From positions 1-17,054 of the forward strand of contig JAFKJZ010000153.1 of the NCBI GenBank assembly GCA_017305815.1: a DNA stretch of 17,054 nt. Direction: 5' to 3'. The stretch is from Hyphomicrobiales bacterium. Its GTDB lineage: Bacteria > Pseudomonadota > Alphaproteobacteria > Rhizobiales > Kaistiaceae. Each line of letters starts with the position of its first letter. The first letter of the stretch is position 1. A program made the position numbers and the translations under genes. Under the pieces are notes generated by a model, which was given only the letters and a program-made list of their open reading frames with translations, ran no database searches and had not been told where the DNA came from. Below, piece by piece: positions 1 to 6,696 of the stretch.

Positions 1-105
1 CCCGGCGAGATCGCCGGCGTCCGCCGCCTGGTCCATGCCGAGACGGCGATGCTGGTGGTCGTCGCGATCATCGCGTCGATGATGGCGCGCGGCATCGGCA
101 TGTGA
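1..105 (+). CDS. C-terminal end of a membrane protein (possibly DUF2214 family)
   Basis: Only the last 34 codons are present, open from the first base and ending at TGA 103-105. The visible peptide has a basic stretch (GVRRLVHAE) followed by a hydrophobic helix (AMLVVVAIIASMMA) and a short tail (RGIGM). This is what the last transmembrane helix of a small integral membrane protein looks like. The ending RAELALLLLIPLLAALMARG-type is typical of DUF2214 (COG3556) proteins as I remember them, so that family is my guess, but the fragment is too short to be sure. The gene runs convergently towards nth, and no intrinsic terminator with a T-run follows it. Confidence 0.5.
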   Translation, partial: PGEIAGVRRLVHAETAMLVVVAIIASMMARGIGM

Positions 106-116
106 GTTTTTCTTCT

Positions 117-135
117 CCTCTCCCATGGGGAGAGG
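117..135. repeat. Short perfect palindrome in intergenic region
   Basis: CCTCTCCC (117-124) and GGGAGAGG (128-135) form an 8-bp perfect stem with a 3-base loop. A pyrimidine-rich T tract lies on its 5' side, so on neither strand is it a standard intrinsic terminator. Palindromes of this CCTCTCCC/GGGAGAGG type recur between genes in many Hyphomicrobiales genomes (family knowledge). Only one copy is in this window. Confidence 0.5.
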
Positions 136-193
136 TCGCGGAGCGCTTCCGACTGGGGGCGGAGTCTGGCTCCAGCCCTTATTCCATATCCGG

Positions 194-296
194 CGTCATC
201 CCGGGCGGAGCCCTGGGATCCATTCAGCCGTGATCTCGGGAGCTTCGCTGGGCAGCGTTCCCGGGTGCGTGGATCCTCGCTTTCGCGAGGATGACG
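194..296. repeat. Intergenic palindromic repeat element (CGTCATCC...GGATGACG)
   Basis: The element is bounded by CGTCATCC (194-201) and its exact inverse GGATGACG (289-296). Inside are CCGGG/CCCGGG-type segments, GGATCC-like blocks near 217-222 and 271-276, and a 6-bp hairpin CCTCGC-TTTC-GCGAGG (275-290). The CGTCATCCCGG start and GGATGACG end match the dispersed intergenic palindromes that are abundant in alphaproteobacteria (general knowledge). It sits between two convergent genes and could also serve as a 3'-end structure for nth and for the upstream gene. It carries no convincing coding frame. Confidence 0.6.
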
Positions 297-328
297 GCGA
301 GGATGGGGCAGGGCGCGGAGGGATTTGA

Positions 329-1033
329 CTACGCCAGCGTCTTGTCCGGGTAGCGGCAGAGGTCGTTGATGAGGCAGACGGCGCAGTCGGGCTTGCGCGC
401 CTTGCAGACATAGCGGCCGTGCAAAATCAGCCAGTGATGCGCGTGCAGCATGTATTTCGGCGGGATGATCCGGTTCAGCTCCTTCTCGACCGCGTCGACC
501 GTCTTGCCGGGCGCGAGGCCGGTGCGGTTGCCGATCCGGAAGATATGCGTGTCGACGGCGATGGTCGGGTGGCCGAAGGCGATGTTGAGCACGACATTCG
601 CCGTCTTGCGGCCGACGCCCGGCAGGGCCTCCAGCGCGGCGCGGTCGTCCGGAACCTCGCCGCCATGCTGCTCGATCAGCATTCTCGACAGGCCGATCAC
701 GTTCTTCGCCTTGGTGCGGTAGAGGCCGATCGTCTTGATGTGGTCGCTGACGCGCTCCTCGCCGAGCGCCAGCATCTTGGCCGGCGTGTCGGCGATGGCG
801 AACAGCGCCCGCGTCGCCTTGTTGACGCCGGCGTCGGTCGCCTGCGCCGACAGCACGACGGCGACCAGCAGCGTGAAGGTGTTGACGCTTTCGAGCTCGC
901 CCTTCGGCTCGGGATCGCGCGCCTGGAAGCGGGCGAACACTTCTTCCACCTCGGCCCTGGTGAAGCGCTTCGGGGCGCGCGGGGCCTTGCGGCGCGGTGG
1001 CGCGGATGGTGGGAGAGGCTGTGCATTCGACAT
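329..1033 (-). CDS. nth: Endonuclease III (DNA glycosylase/AP lyase)
   Basis: The 234-residue protein is a base-excision repair enzyme that removes oxidised pyrimidines and cleaves the resulting abasic site. The helix-hairpin-helix motif LPGVGRKTAN (137-146) carries the catalytic lysine (Lys143), and VDTHIFR carries the catalytic aspartate (Asp161). The four cysteines of the [4Fe-4S] cluster are at 210, 217, 220 and 226 with the canonical C-X6-C-X2-C-X5-C spacing. The frame stays open upstream to 1294, but that would run antisense through the DUF2244 gene. ATG 1033 is preceded by AGAGGA and places the divergent neighbour 22 bp away. The N-terminal 22 residues are a Pro/Arg-rich extension before the conserved core, common in alphaproteobacterial Nth. 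Confidence 0.96.
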   Translation of the reverse strand: MSNAQPLPPSAPPRRKAPRAPKRFTRAEVEEVFARFQARDPEPKGELESVNTFTLLVAVVLSAQATDAGVNKATRALFAIADTPAKMLALGEERVSDHIKTIGLYRTKAKNVIGLSRMLIEQHGGEVPDDRAALEALPGVGRKTANVVLNIAFGHPTIAVDTHIFRIGNRTGLAPGKTVDAVEKELNRIIPPKYMLHAHHWLILHGRYVCKARKPDCAVCLINDLCRYPDKTLA

Positions 1034-1055
1034 ACATCCTCTATACTGACGAGCC

Positions 1056-1568
1056 ATGAGCGACCGCAATGTCGACATGCCGCAGAACCCGTCGACGACA
1101 CCCGAGACCGTGCTGTTCCGGGCGACGCTGACGCCGTACCGTTCGCTGTCGCCGCGCGGCTTCGCGGCGCTGATGATGGTCATCGTGCTGACCAGCTTCG
1201 GCTGCGGCCTGCTGTTCTGGTCGATGGGAGCCTGGCCGATTGCCGCCTTCTTCGGCCTCGACATCCTCGCCATCCAGCTCGCCTTCCGCCTCAACTACCG
1301 CTCCGGCCGCGCCTGCGAGATTGTCGAGATGACGGACGAGCATCTGACCGTGCGCCGGATCGCCCCGAACGGGCGGGCTGAGGATTTCGACTTCAACCCG
1401 TATTGGGCGCGGCTGGAAGTCGAGCGCGTGCCGGATTGGGGCATCATCCGCATGGCGCTCGCCTCGCATGGCCGCCGCCTTTCGATCGGCAGCTTCCTCA
1501 ATCCGGACGATCGCGAATCCTTCGCCAGCGCGCTGTCGAAGGCGCTGGCCTCCGTTCGCCACGCCTGA
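1056..1568 (+). CDS. DUF2244 integral membrane protein
   Basis: A 170-residue protein whose sequence fits the DUF2244 family (COG5488), which has no known function. The first 33 residues are polar and include FRATLTPYRSLSPRGF, typical of the family just before the membrane part. Two closely spaced hydrophobic segments follow (about 37-57 and 60-78), then a soluble C-terminal domain that starts at NYRSGRACEIVEM and contains the conserved PYWARLEVER stretch. It is divergent from nth with only 22 bp between the start codons, so the promoters of the two genes must overlap the facing genes or be very compact. The Shine-Dalgarno sequence is weak. A second in-frame ATG at 1077 is possible but would cut into the N-terminal tail only. 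Confidence 0.85.
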   Translation: MSDRNVDMPQNPSTTPETVLFRATLTPYRSLSPRGFAALMMVIVLTSFGCGLLFWSMGAWPIAAFFGLDILAIQLAFRLNYRSGRACEIVEMTDEHLTVRRIAPNGRAEDFDFNPYWARLEVERVPDWGIIRMALASHGRRLSIGSFLNPDDRESFASALSKALASVRHA

Positions 1569-1656
1569 GGGGCGGGCGCATCCGCGTCCAAAAGACTTGT
1601 CTGCGCATGGGCTTGGGCGATAGACCGGGTTTCTTTCCCCGAGCGTCGGAGACCGC

Positions 1657-2425
1657 ATGACCGAAAAGCACCTCTTCATCTTCGGCCTCGGCTTCTCCGG
1701 CCAGGCGCTGGCGCAACGGGCGAAGGGCGACTACGCCACCGTCGGCGGCACGGTCCGCACCGAGGAGAAGGCGGCGCGGCTGCGCGCGAAGGGCATCGAC
1801 GCGCTGGTCTTCGACGGCGAGAGCGCGAGCGACGCCGTCGTCGCCGCCACGAGGCGCGCCACCCACATCGTCCAGTCGATCGCGCCGGGCTCGGCCGGCG
1901 ATCCGGTCATCACGCTGCTGCGCGGCGCCATCCTCGGCGCCGAAGCCCTCGAATGGCTCGGCTATCTGTCGACGGTCGGCGTCTATGGCGACCATGGCGG
2001 CGGCTGGGTCGACGAGGCGACGGAGCCGAACCCGCTTTCCAGCCGCTCGGTCGAGCGCGTGCGGGCGGAGATGGAATGGCGCATTCTCGGCGAGGAGCGC
2101 GGCGTGCCGGTGGCGCTGTTCCGCCTTTCCGGCATTTATGGCCCGGGCCGCAACGCGCTGGCGCAGGTGATGGAGGGCACGGCCCGCCGGCTGGTCAAGC
2201 CGGGGCAGGTGTTCAACCGCATCCACCGCGACGACATCGCCGGCGCGCTGCGGCATCGCCACCGCCGAGCTGTCGCCGATGGCGCGCTCCTTCTATGGCG
2301 AGAACAAGCGCGTCGGCAACAGGCGGCTCGCCGCCGATCTCGGCGTGAAGCTCGCTTTTCCGACCTATCGCGAGGGCATCGCGGCGCTCTGGAACGACGG
2401 CAGCTGGCGCGGCTCAGCCGGATAG
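1657..2425 (+). pseudogene. SDR/NAD-dependent epimerase-like gene, broken by internal deletion and frameshift
   Basis: The first part (1657-2250, 198 residues) is a normal start of an atypical SDR protein: Rossmann loop FGLGFSG (9-15), then STVGVYGDHGG, LFRLSGIYGPGRNAL and FNRIHRDDIAGAL. After codon 2248-2250 that frame becomes an Ala/Arg-rich nonsense tail running to 2721 through the opposite gene. The proper C-terminus resumes in the +2 frame at 2252 (AELSPMARSFYGENKRV, then FPTYREGIAAL) and stops at TAG 2423-2425. The two parts add up to about 255 residues, whereas I expect about 285-300. The missing piece is the segment that normally carries FNVxDDEPxPPQ. A single base error cannot account for this, so I call it a pseudogene; a two-part or misassembled gene is the alternative. 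GGAG lies 6 nt before the start. Confidence 0.8.
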
Positions 2426-3454
2426 CCAGGCGACAAGCAGGCCGGCCTGCAGCAGCGCGACGAGGCCGAGCGCCAGCAGCACGCGGCGCATCAGCCGCTT
2501 GGCGCCGCGACGCTGGTCGACAAGCTCCGCCTCGATGCGCCGGAGCGCCGTGTTCGCGGCCGTCTCGGAGTCGGCGACGGCGCGCCGCCACGTTCCGACC
2601 AGCGCCATCAGCCCGGCCCTGTCGAGCTTTTCGGTCCAGACGTCGTCGAGGCCGAGCAGCGCGTGGTCGCCGATCGATTCCGATTGCGGCGTCCAGGGTT
2701 TCTTGGCGGTGTAGTGGATGACGCGCGCCGCGTCGGCCGCACCTGGCATCAGGGGCTCGTAGGTCCTGAGATAATTGTCGCGGGCGGGCAGCCAGGTGAC
2801 GTCGGCGCCGAAGAAGGCGTTGAGGATGCCCTGGTCGCCGCCGTCGAAGGAGGGGGTTGCCGGCAGGGAGGCGAACAGCGACTGCCGCATCGCCGCGTCG
2901 GGCGAGAGCGCGAAGACGCCGGAATTGAAGACCGGATGCGGCTGGTTGCAGAGCAGGTCCGGCGCGGCGGCGAAGCCCTCGCCGTCGAAGAGGTCGTCGA
3001 TTGTCTGCCGCACCAGGCAATCGCCGTCGAGATAGACGAGGCGGTCGAGCGACACGAAGCTGAACGCCCATAGCTTGGTCAGCGTGCGGCGGAAACGCGC
3101 CGCCAGGCTGCCTTCGAGGTCCTGCTTGACGATCTCCGGCACGGCCAGCACGGCGAGGTTCGTCGCGCGGAGCGTCGGCTTCCAGCCGCCGGCCGCCAGC
3201 ACCAGGATCGGCAGGTCGGTGACGGCCCGCAGCGAGCGCACCAGCACGTCCATGCCGAGCGCATATTCCGGCGTGCCGATCAGCACATAGCCGACGCGCC
3301 GGCCGTGACGCCGCCCGTCCTCGCCGAGGCTGTCGAGCCAAGCCGAGGCCGCCCGGTCGAGATGGCGGGCGAAGGCCAGCAGTTCGTCGGCGGCGCGGGC
3401 GTCGATCTCGGCCGGAACGGCGGCGGCGACGATCGAATTCGGCTCAACCCCCAT
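2414..3454 (-). CDS. GT8 (glycogenin-like) glycosyltransferase with C-terminal membrane anchor
   Basis: A 346-residue protein. After an alpha-helical N-terminal part (1-55) comes a GT-A fold. The metal-binding DGD motif is in LVYLDGDCLV (143-145). HPVFNSGVFAL (173-183), DGGDQGILNAFF (204-215) and VIHYTAKKPW (245-254) are the motifs expected of family GT8 retaining transferases using a nucleotide sugar. The last 22 residues form a single hydrophobic helix (about 325-344) behind a basic cluster RRGAKRLMRR, so the enzyme is probably tail-anchored with its catalytic domain in the cytoplasm. ATG 3454 overlaps the end of the flavoprotein gene by 11 nt and has GGAG inside that gene. Its 3' end overlaps the broken SDR gene by 12 nt. 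Acceptor and product are unknown. Confidence 0.85.
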   Translation of the reverse strand: MGVEPNSIVAAAVPAEIDARAADELLAFARHLDRAASAWLDSLGEDGRRHGRRVGYVLIGTPEYALGMDVLVRSLRAVTDLPILVLAAGGWKPTLRATNLAVLAVPEIVKQDLEGSLAARFRRTLTKLWAFSFVSLDRLVYLDGDCLVRQTIDDLFDGEGFAAAPDLLCNQPHPVFNSGVFALSPDAAMRQSLFASLPATPSFDGGDQGILNAFFGADVTWLPARDNYLRTYEPLMPGAADAARVIHYTAKKPWTPQSESIGDHALLGLDDVWTEKLDRAGLMALVGTWRRAVADSETAANTALRRIEAELVDQRRGAKRLMRRVLLALGLVALLQAGLLVAWLSG

Positions 3455-4205
3455 AGCGCTCCGCCCGGATGCTGGCGAAGGGGAGCCCCGCGTCGAGCGC
3501 GAAGGTCGAGGCGGCGCCGACGAACGGGTTCGAGCCGCAGATGAAGGTGGTCTTCGGCGCCGACGGCAACCACGCCAGCGCGGCGTCGACGAGGTCGCGG
3601 TCGATGCGGCCATGGCGGATGCCGTCGACCGGGCCCGCCTCGCGGCTCAGCGTCGCGAAAAGCGTGAAGTTCGGGTCCCGCGCCGCGTGCTGCAAAAGCT
3701 CGTCGCACCAGATCAGGTCCTCGCGGCGGCGGGCGGAATAGATCAGCGCCGCCGGGATTTCGGGCGCGGTGGCGGCGCGGTGGCGCAGCATCGACATCAG
3801 CGGCACCAGGCCGGAACCGCCGGCTATCCACAGCAGCGGCCCGCCATCCTCGGCGCGCCAAACGAAATGGCCGCCGATCGGGCCGCGGATCTCGATCTCG
3901 TCGCCGATCTCCACCACCTCGTGGAAGAAGGGCGACACCTCGCCGTCGTCGATCAGGTCGATCGCCAGCTCGATCGTGCCGCTGCCGTCCGGCGCCGAGC
4001 CGATCGAATAGCTGCGCTCGGCCTGGTAGCCATCCGGCGCGGTCAGTCGCACGTCGACATGCTGGCCGGCGGTGAAGCCGTGCCAGTCCGCCGGCTTCAG
4101 CCGGAACAGTTTTACGCGGGGCGTCTCGGCCGTGATGGCGACGACGGTGGCGATCTGCCAGATCAGCCGTTCCGGCTGCGGCGCGATGACGGGGGAGGCA
4201 TTCAC
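3444..4205 (-). CDS. FNR-type FAD/NAD(P)-binding oxidoreductase
   Basis: A 253-residue flavoprotein of the ferredoxin-NADP reductase superfamily. The FAD-binding barrel has the motif RSYSIGS (64-70). The NAD(P)-binding domain starts with WIAGGSGLVPLMSML (126-140) and ends with the CGSNPFV motif (223-229). No cysteine cluster for a [2Fe-2S] domain is present, so it is a plain two-domain reductase. The start is GTG at 4205, since no in-frame ATG is suitable. It begins 7 nt after the stop of the sulfite oxidase-like gene and its own end overlaps the next gene. This suggests co-translation and that it hands electrons from NAD(P)H to the molybdoenzyme, which is an inference from context. Confidence 0.88.
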   Translation of the reverse strand: MNASPVIAPQPERLIWQIATVVAITAETPRVKLFRLKPADWHGFTAGQHVDVRLTAPDGYQAERSYSIGSAPDGSGTIELAIDLIDDGEVSPFFHEVVEIGDEIEIRGPIGGHFVWRAEDGGPLLWIAGGSGLVPLMSMLRHRAATAPEIPAALIYSARRREDLIWCDELLQHAARDPNFTLFATLSREAGPVDGIRHGRIDRDLVDAALAWLPSAPKTTFICGSNPFVGAASTFALDAGLPFASIRAERYGG

Positions 4206-4212
4206 GAGGCTG

Positions 4213-4818
4213 TCAATCTCCGCTGAAGCGCTGCTCGCGCCATGGATCGCCGCGCATGTGGTAGCCGCGCAGTTCCCAGAATCCGGCTTCGTCGCGGCTG
4301 GTGAATTGCAGGCCGCTTACCCATTTCGCCGATTTCCAGAAATAGAGATGCGGCACCAGCAGCCGCGCCGGGCCGCCATGGTCGGGGCTGATCGGCTTGC
4401 CCTCGAAATGGGTCGCCACCATCGCCCTGCCGTTGACCAGGTCCTCGGTCGGCACATTGGTGGAGTAGCCGTCATAGGAGTGCGCCAGCGTGAAGTCGCT
4501 CGGCGCGGCGATGCCGGCCTCGGCGAGGATGTCGTCCACCATCACGCCCGACCAGGCGGTGTTGAACTTCGACCATTTCGTCACGCAGTGGATGTCGCGC
4601 GTCAGCTTCGACTGCGGCAGCTGGTTGAAGGCGTCCCAGCCCCAGCTCGCCACCGGCCGCACGCCGTCCTTGAGGGTGAAGCGCCAATCGGCGAGCGCGA
4701 CGCGCGGCGTCGGCCCGGCCGAAAGCACCGGAAAATCCTCGGTCAGATATTGTCCCGGCGGCAGCCTGTCGCCGATGCCGTCGCTCGGACGCTTGCCGAT
4801 GAAGCCGCGTGTCGCCAT
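4213..4818 (-). CDS. Sulfite oxidase-like molybdopterin oxidoreductase
   Basis: A 201-residue protein consisting only of the molybdopterin-binding domain of the sulfite oxidase/YedY superfamily (COG2041). The segment HCVTKWS (77-83) holds the expected molybdenum-ligating cysteine (Cys78). Further family landmarks are SYDGYSTNVP (114-123), DHGGPARLLVPHLYFWKSAKWV (146-167) and the C-terminal GFWELRGYHMRGDPWREQR. It has no twin-arginine signal, no heme domain and no dimerisation domain, so it is probably cytoplasmic. Its physiological substrate is not known for this subgroup. ATG 4818 is preferred over an earlier in-frame start because of the GGAG 10 nt upstream and because the conserved part begins at GFIGKRPSDG. 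Confidence 0.9.
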   Translation of the reverse strand: MATRGFIGKRPSDGIGDRLPPGQYLTEDFPVLSAGPTPRVALADWRFTLKDGVRPVASWGWDAFNQLPQSKLTRDIHCVTKWSKFNTAWSGVMVDDILAEAGIAAPSDFTLAHSYDGYSTNVPTEDLVNGRAMVATHFEGKPISPDHGGPARLLVPHLYFWKSAKWVSGLQFTSRDEAGFWELRGYHMRGDPWREQRFSGD

Positions 4819-4873
4819 GCCTTGCTCCGATCCTGCTTGTGCGGGCCGCAGATCCGGTCCCGCCACCTGCCGT

Positions 4874-5641
4874 TCAGGCGATCGCCTCGACCGCGGCGAT
4901 CAGTTTCTTGAGATCCTCCGGCCGTGACAGCCGATGGCCGGCATCCTTGATCACCGTCAGAACCACATCGTCCTGCGCCAGCTGTGCGACAAGGTCGATC
5001 GCCACCTGCCACGGCACTTCGTCGTCGAGGACGCCCTGAAGGATATGGACCGGCGCGCCGAGTGCAACCGGCCTGTGGCCGAGAAGATGCGCTTCGCCGT
5101 CGTCGATCAGCTTCCTGGTGATCAGATAGGGCTGGTCGGAATAGGCGCTCGGCTGCCTCAGCGCGCCGGTGGTCTCCATTTCCTGCCGTTCGGCCGGCGT
5201 CATCCGGGCGAGGATGAGGTCGCGCGTCATGTCGACGGCGGGCGCCAGCAGCACGAGGCCTGCGATCCGGCCCGGCGCGCGGGTGGTCATTTCCAGCGCC
5301 AGCAGCAGCGCGATCCAGCCGCCCATCGACGAGCCGACGAGGATCTGCGGGCCCTCCGTCTCGCGCTCGAGCACGGCGCGCGCCTCCTCGAGCCAGCGTG
5401 TGATGGTGCCGTCGGCGAAGTCGCCGCCGGACTGGCCGTGGCCGGAATAGTCGAAGCGGGTGATGGCGCGGCCCTTTTCCGCCGCCCAGTGGTCGAGCGC
5501 CTCGGCCTTGGAGCCCAGCATGTCGGACATGAAGCCGCCGAGGAACAGCACGCCGGGGCCCGTCCCGGCACGGGCGAGAACGGCTATGTCGCGCGCTTCG
5601 GCGCCGGCGCCGACGGGCAGGGTCTTGTGTTCTGGTTGCAT
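4874..5641 (-). CDS. Alpha/beta hydrolase
   Basis: A 255-residue serine hydrolase. The nucleophile elbow is GSSMGG with Ser105. The oxyanion-side loop is FLGGFMSD (33-40), followed by FDYSGHGQSGG (63-73). The acid residue is in the GVLDDEVPW segment (Asp206 or Asp207) and the catalytic histidine is His236 in DAGHRLS. The overall pattern resembles the ABHD10-like esterase/thioesterase group often found next to infC in Hyphomicrobiales (recollection), but the substrate cannot be read from the sequence. ATG 5641 has GGATGAG upstream; a TTG at 5686 would add 15 Arg-rich residues and is less likely. It is the first gene of the minus-strand cluster, 55 bp before the molybdoenzyme gene, and divergent from infC. 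Confidence 0.88.
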   Translation of the reverse strand: MQPEHKTLPVGAGAEARDIAVLARAGTGPGVLFLGGFMSDMLGSKAEALDHWAAEKGRAITRFDYSGHGQSGGDFADGTITRWLEEARAVLERETEGPQILVGSSMGGWIALLLALEMTTRAPGRIAGLVLLAPAVDMTRDLILARMTPAERQEMETTGALRQPSAYSDQPYLITRKLIDDGEAHLLGHRPVALGAPVHILQGVLDDEVPWQVAIDLVAQLAQDDVVLTVIKDAGHRLSRPEDLKKLIAAVEAIA

Positions 5642-5764
5642 CAATCGCTCATCCGTCGCTCGAAATCTGCGTCGATCCGCGCTCAAGTGGCGTGGAATGG
5701 CGGCTTTCTGTTGACTTTCCCGCCTGCTTGGCCGAGTTTCGCAGGGCTGTCCGGGATCTTTGAC

Positions 5765-5816
5765 CCGCGTGTCTGCTGCTTGCCTCGGCCTTTGTCGGCC
5801 CTAGGCAAACACGCGG
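5765..5816 (+). promoter_or_regulatory. Structured leader upstream of infC
   Basis: CCGCGTGT (5765-5772) pairs with ACACGCGG (5809-5816), and TTGCCT (5780-5785) pairs with AGGCAA (5803-5808). A 7-nt bulge lies on the 5' side, and an inner GGCC/GGCC pairing (5787-5790 with 5797-5800) caps the structure. The hairpin lies about 40 nt before the infC ribosome binding site. There is no T-run after it, so I read it as a leader element rather than a terminator. I could not identify the infC promoter with confidence: TTGACT at 5711 lacks a good -10 partner. Confidence 0.45.
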
Positions 5817-5873
5817 ACCGTAACCATTTAGTCAAGCCGGACAGATTCATAAATGTTAGAGGAGACTGCCCCC

Positions 5874-6413
5874 ATTCGCCGTCCGTTCAAAGCGCAGGAG
5901 CCCACCAAGGATGGGCCGCGTATCAACCGCGAAATCCGTGGTGTCCGTGAAGTTCAGTTGATCGGAGAGGACGGCCAGAACATCGGCGTCACTTCGATTC
6001 AGGATGCGCTGGCCGCTGCCCAGGAAGCGGGCCTCGATCTCGTCGAGATCGCGCCGAATTCCGAGCCCCCGGTCTGCAAGATCCTCGATTTCGGCCGCTT
6101 CAAGTACCAGACCCAGAAGAAGGCGAACGAGGCTCGCAAGAACCAGAAGATCGTCGAAGTCAAAGAAATCAAGATGCGCCCCGCCATCGATGACCACGAC
6201 TACGAGGTCAAGATGAAGGCGATCAAGCGCTTCTTCGAAGAGGGCGACAAGGTCAAGCTGACGCTCCGCTTCCGCGGCCGCGAAATGGCGCACCAGCACC
6301 TGGGCATGAAGCTGCTCGAGCGGGTTCGCGACGAGACCGCCGAGATTTCCAAGGTCGAGGCGGAGCCGAAGCTCGAAGGCCGCCAGATGATCATGGTTCT
6401 GGCCCCGCGCTGA
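5874..6413 (+). CDS. infC: Translation initiation factor IF-3 (ATT start)
   Basis: IF-3 binds the 30S subunit, prevents premature subunit joining and checks start codon and initiator tRNA pairing. The 179-residue product has the N-domain ([35 protein letters not shown]), the basic linker helix ([17 protein letters not shown]) and the C-domain ([34 protein letters not shown]). I place the start at ATT 5874, where the mature sequence would read MRRPFKAQ. AGAGGAG (5858-5864) lies 9 nt before it, and ATT or ATC-type starts are known for infC and used for autoregulation. The only in-frame ATG (5853) precedes this Shine-Dalgarno and has none of its own. Confidence 0.95.
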   Translation: MRRPFKAQEPTKDGPRINREIRGVREVQLIGEDGQNIGVTSIQDALAAAQEAGLDLVEIAPNSEPPVCKILDFGRFKYQTQKKANEARKNQKIVEVKEIKMRPAIDDHDYEVKMKAIKRFFEEGDKVKLTLRFRGREMAHQHLGMKLLERVRDETAEISKVEAEPKLEGRQMIMVLAPR

Positions 6414-6462
6414 GCGCTTGGCCACCCGGGCGATCGACCCTTGGGGTCGGCGTCACGGATTT

Positions 6463-6501
6463 GGCAAGTCGGCGGGCCGGAATCATCGGCCCGCCCTTGC
6501 C
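6463..6501 (+). terminator. Terminator- or attenuator-like hairpin after infC
   Basis: GGCAAG-TC-GGCGGGCCG (6463-6479) pairs with CGGCCCGCC-CTTGCC (6487-6501): 9 bp plus 6 bp with a 2-nt bulge and a 7-nt loop. A smaller hairpin CGACCC-TTG-GGGTCG (6435-6449) precedes it. No T-run follows, so termination, if any, would be partial or would need help. It separates infC from rpmI, and its 3' arm overlaps the -35 of the next promoter candidate. Confidence 0.5.
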
Positions 6502-6524
6502 ACGTCGGTTTCCGCCCGCTATAG
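6496..6524 (+). promoter_or_regulatory. Putative sigma-70-type promoter for rpmI-rplT
   Basis: CTTGCC (6496-6501), 17 bp, CTATAG (6519-6524). This is close to the CTTGAC-N17-CTATAT pattern used by the housekeeping sigma factor in rhizobia (established knowledge). It would give a leader of about 165 nt before rpmI. The call rests on motif match and spacing only. Confidence 0.5.
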
Positions 6525-6557
6525 ATCCGCCGTTTCCGAGCCGCCCGGCGCGGGGAA

Positions 6558-6573
6558 CGCCAATTCGTTGGCG
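6558..6573 (+). promoter_or_regulatory. TTCG-capped hairpin in the rpmI leader
   Basis: CGCCAA (6558-6563), loop TTCG (6564-6567), TTGGCG (6568-6573): a perfect 6-bp stem with a very stable tetraloop type in RNA. It lies within the predicted leader of rpmI-rplT, 123 nt before the rpmI start. A role in L20-mediated feedback is possible by analogy with other bacteria but not shown by the sequence. Confidence 0.4.
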
Positions 6574-6696
6574 ATATTCCTCAGGGCATGCCGCGTCGGC
6601 TCACGAATGCTTCCATGCCGAAGCGACCATTGGAACGCTCCTCGCAAGACGGGCGCTGTGGTCTGCATCCCGGCAGCATGATTAAGGATGAGCAAA

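Noticed and set aside
1034..1294. N-terminal extension of the nth frame (87 more codons)
   Set aside because: It runs antisense through DUF2244, has no family similarity, and ATG 1033 has a ribosome binding site and fits the known Nth length.
2251..2721. C-terminal continuation of the SDR frame to 2721
   Set aside because: It is Ala/Arg-rich and antisense to the GT8 gene; the genuine C-terminus is found in the +2 frame ending at 2425.
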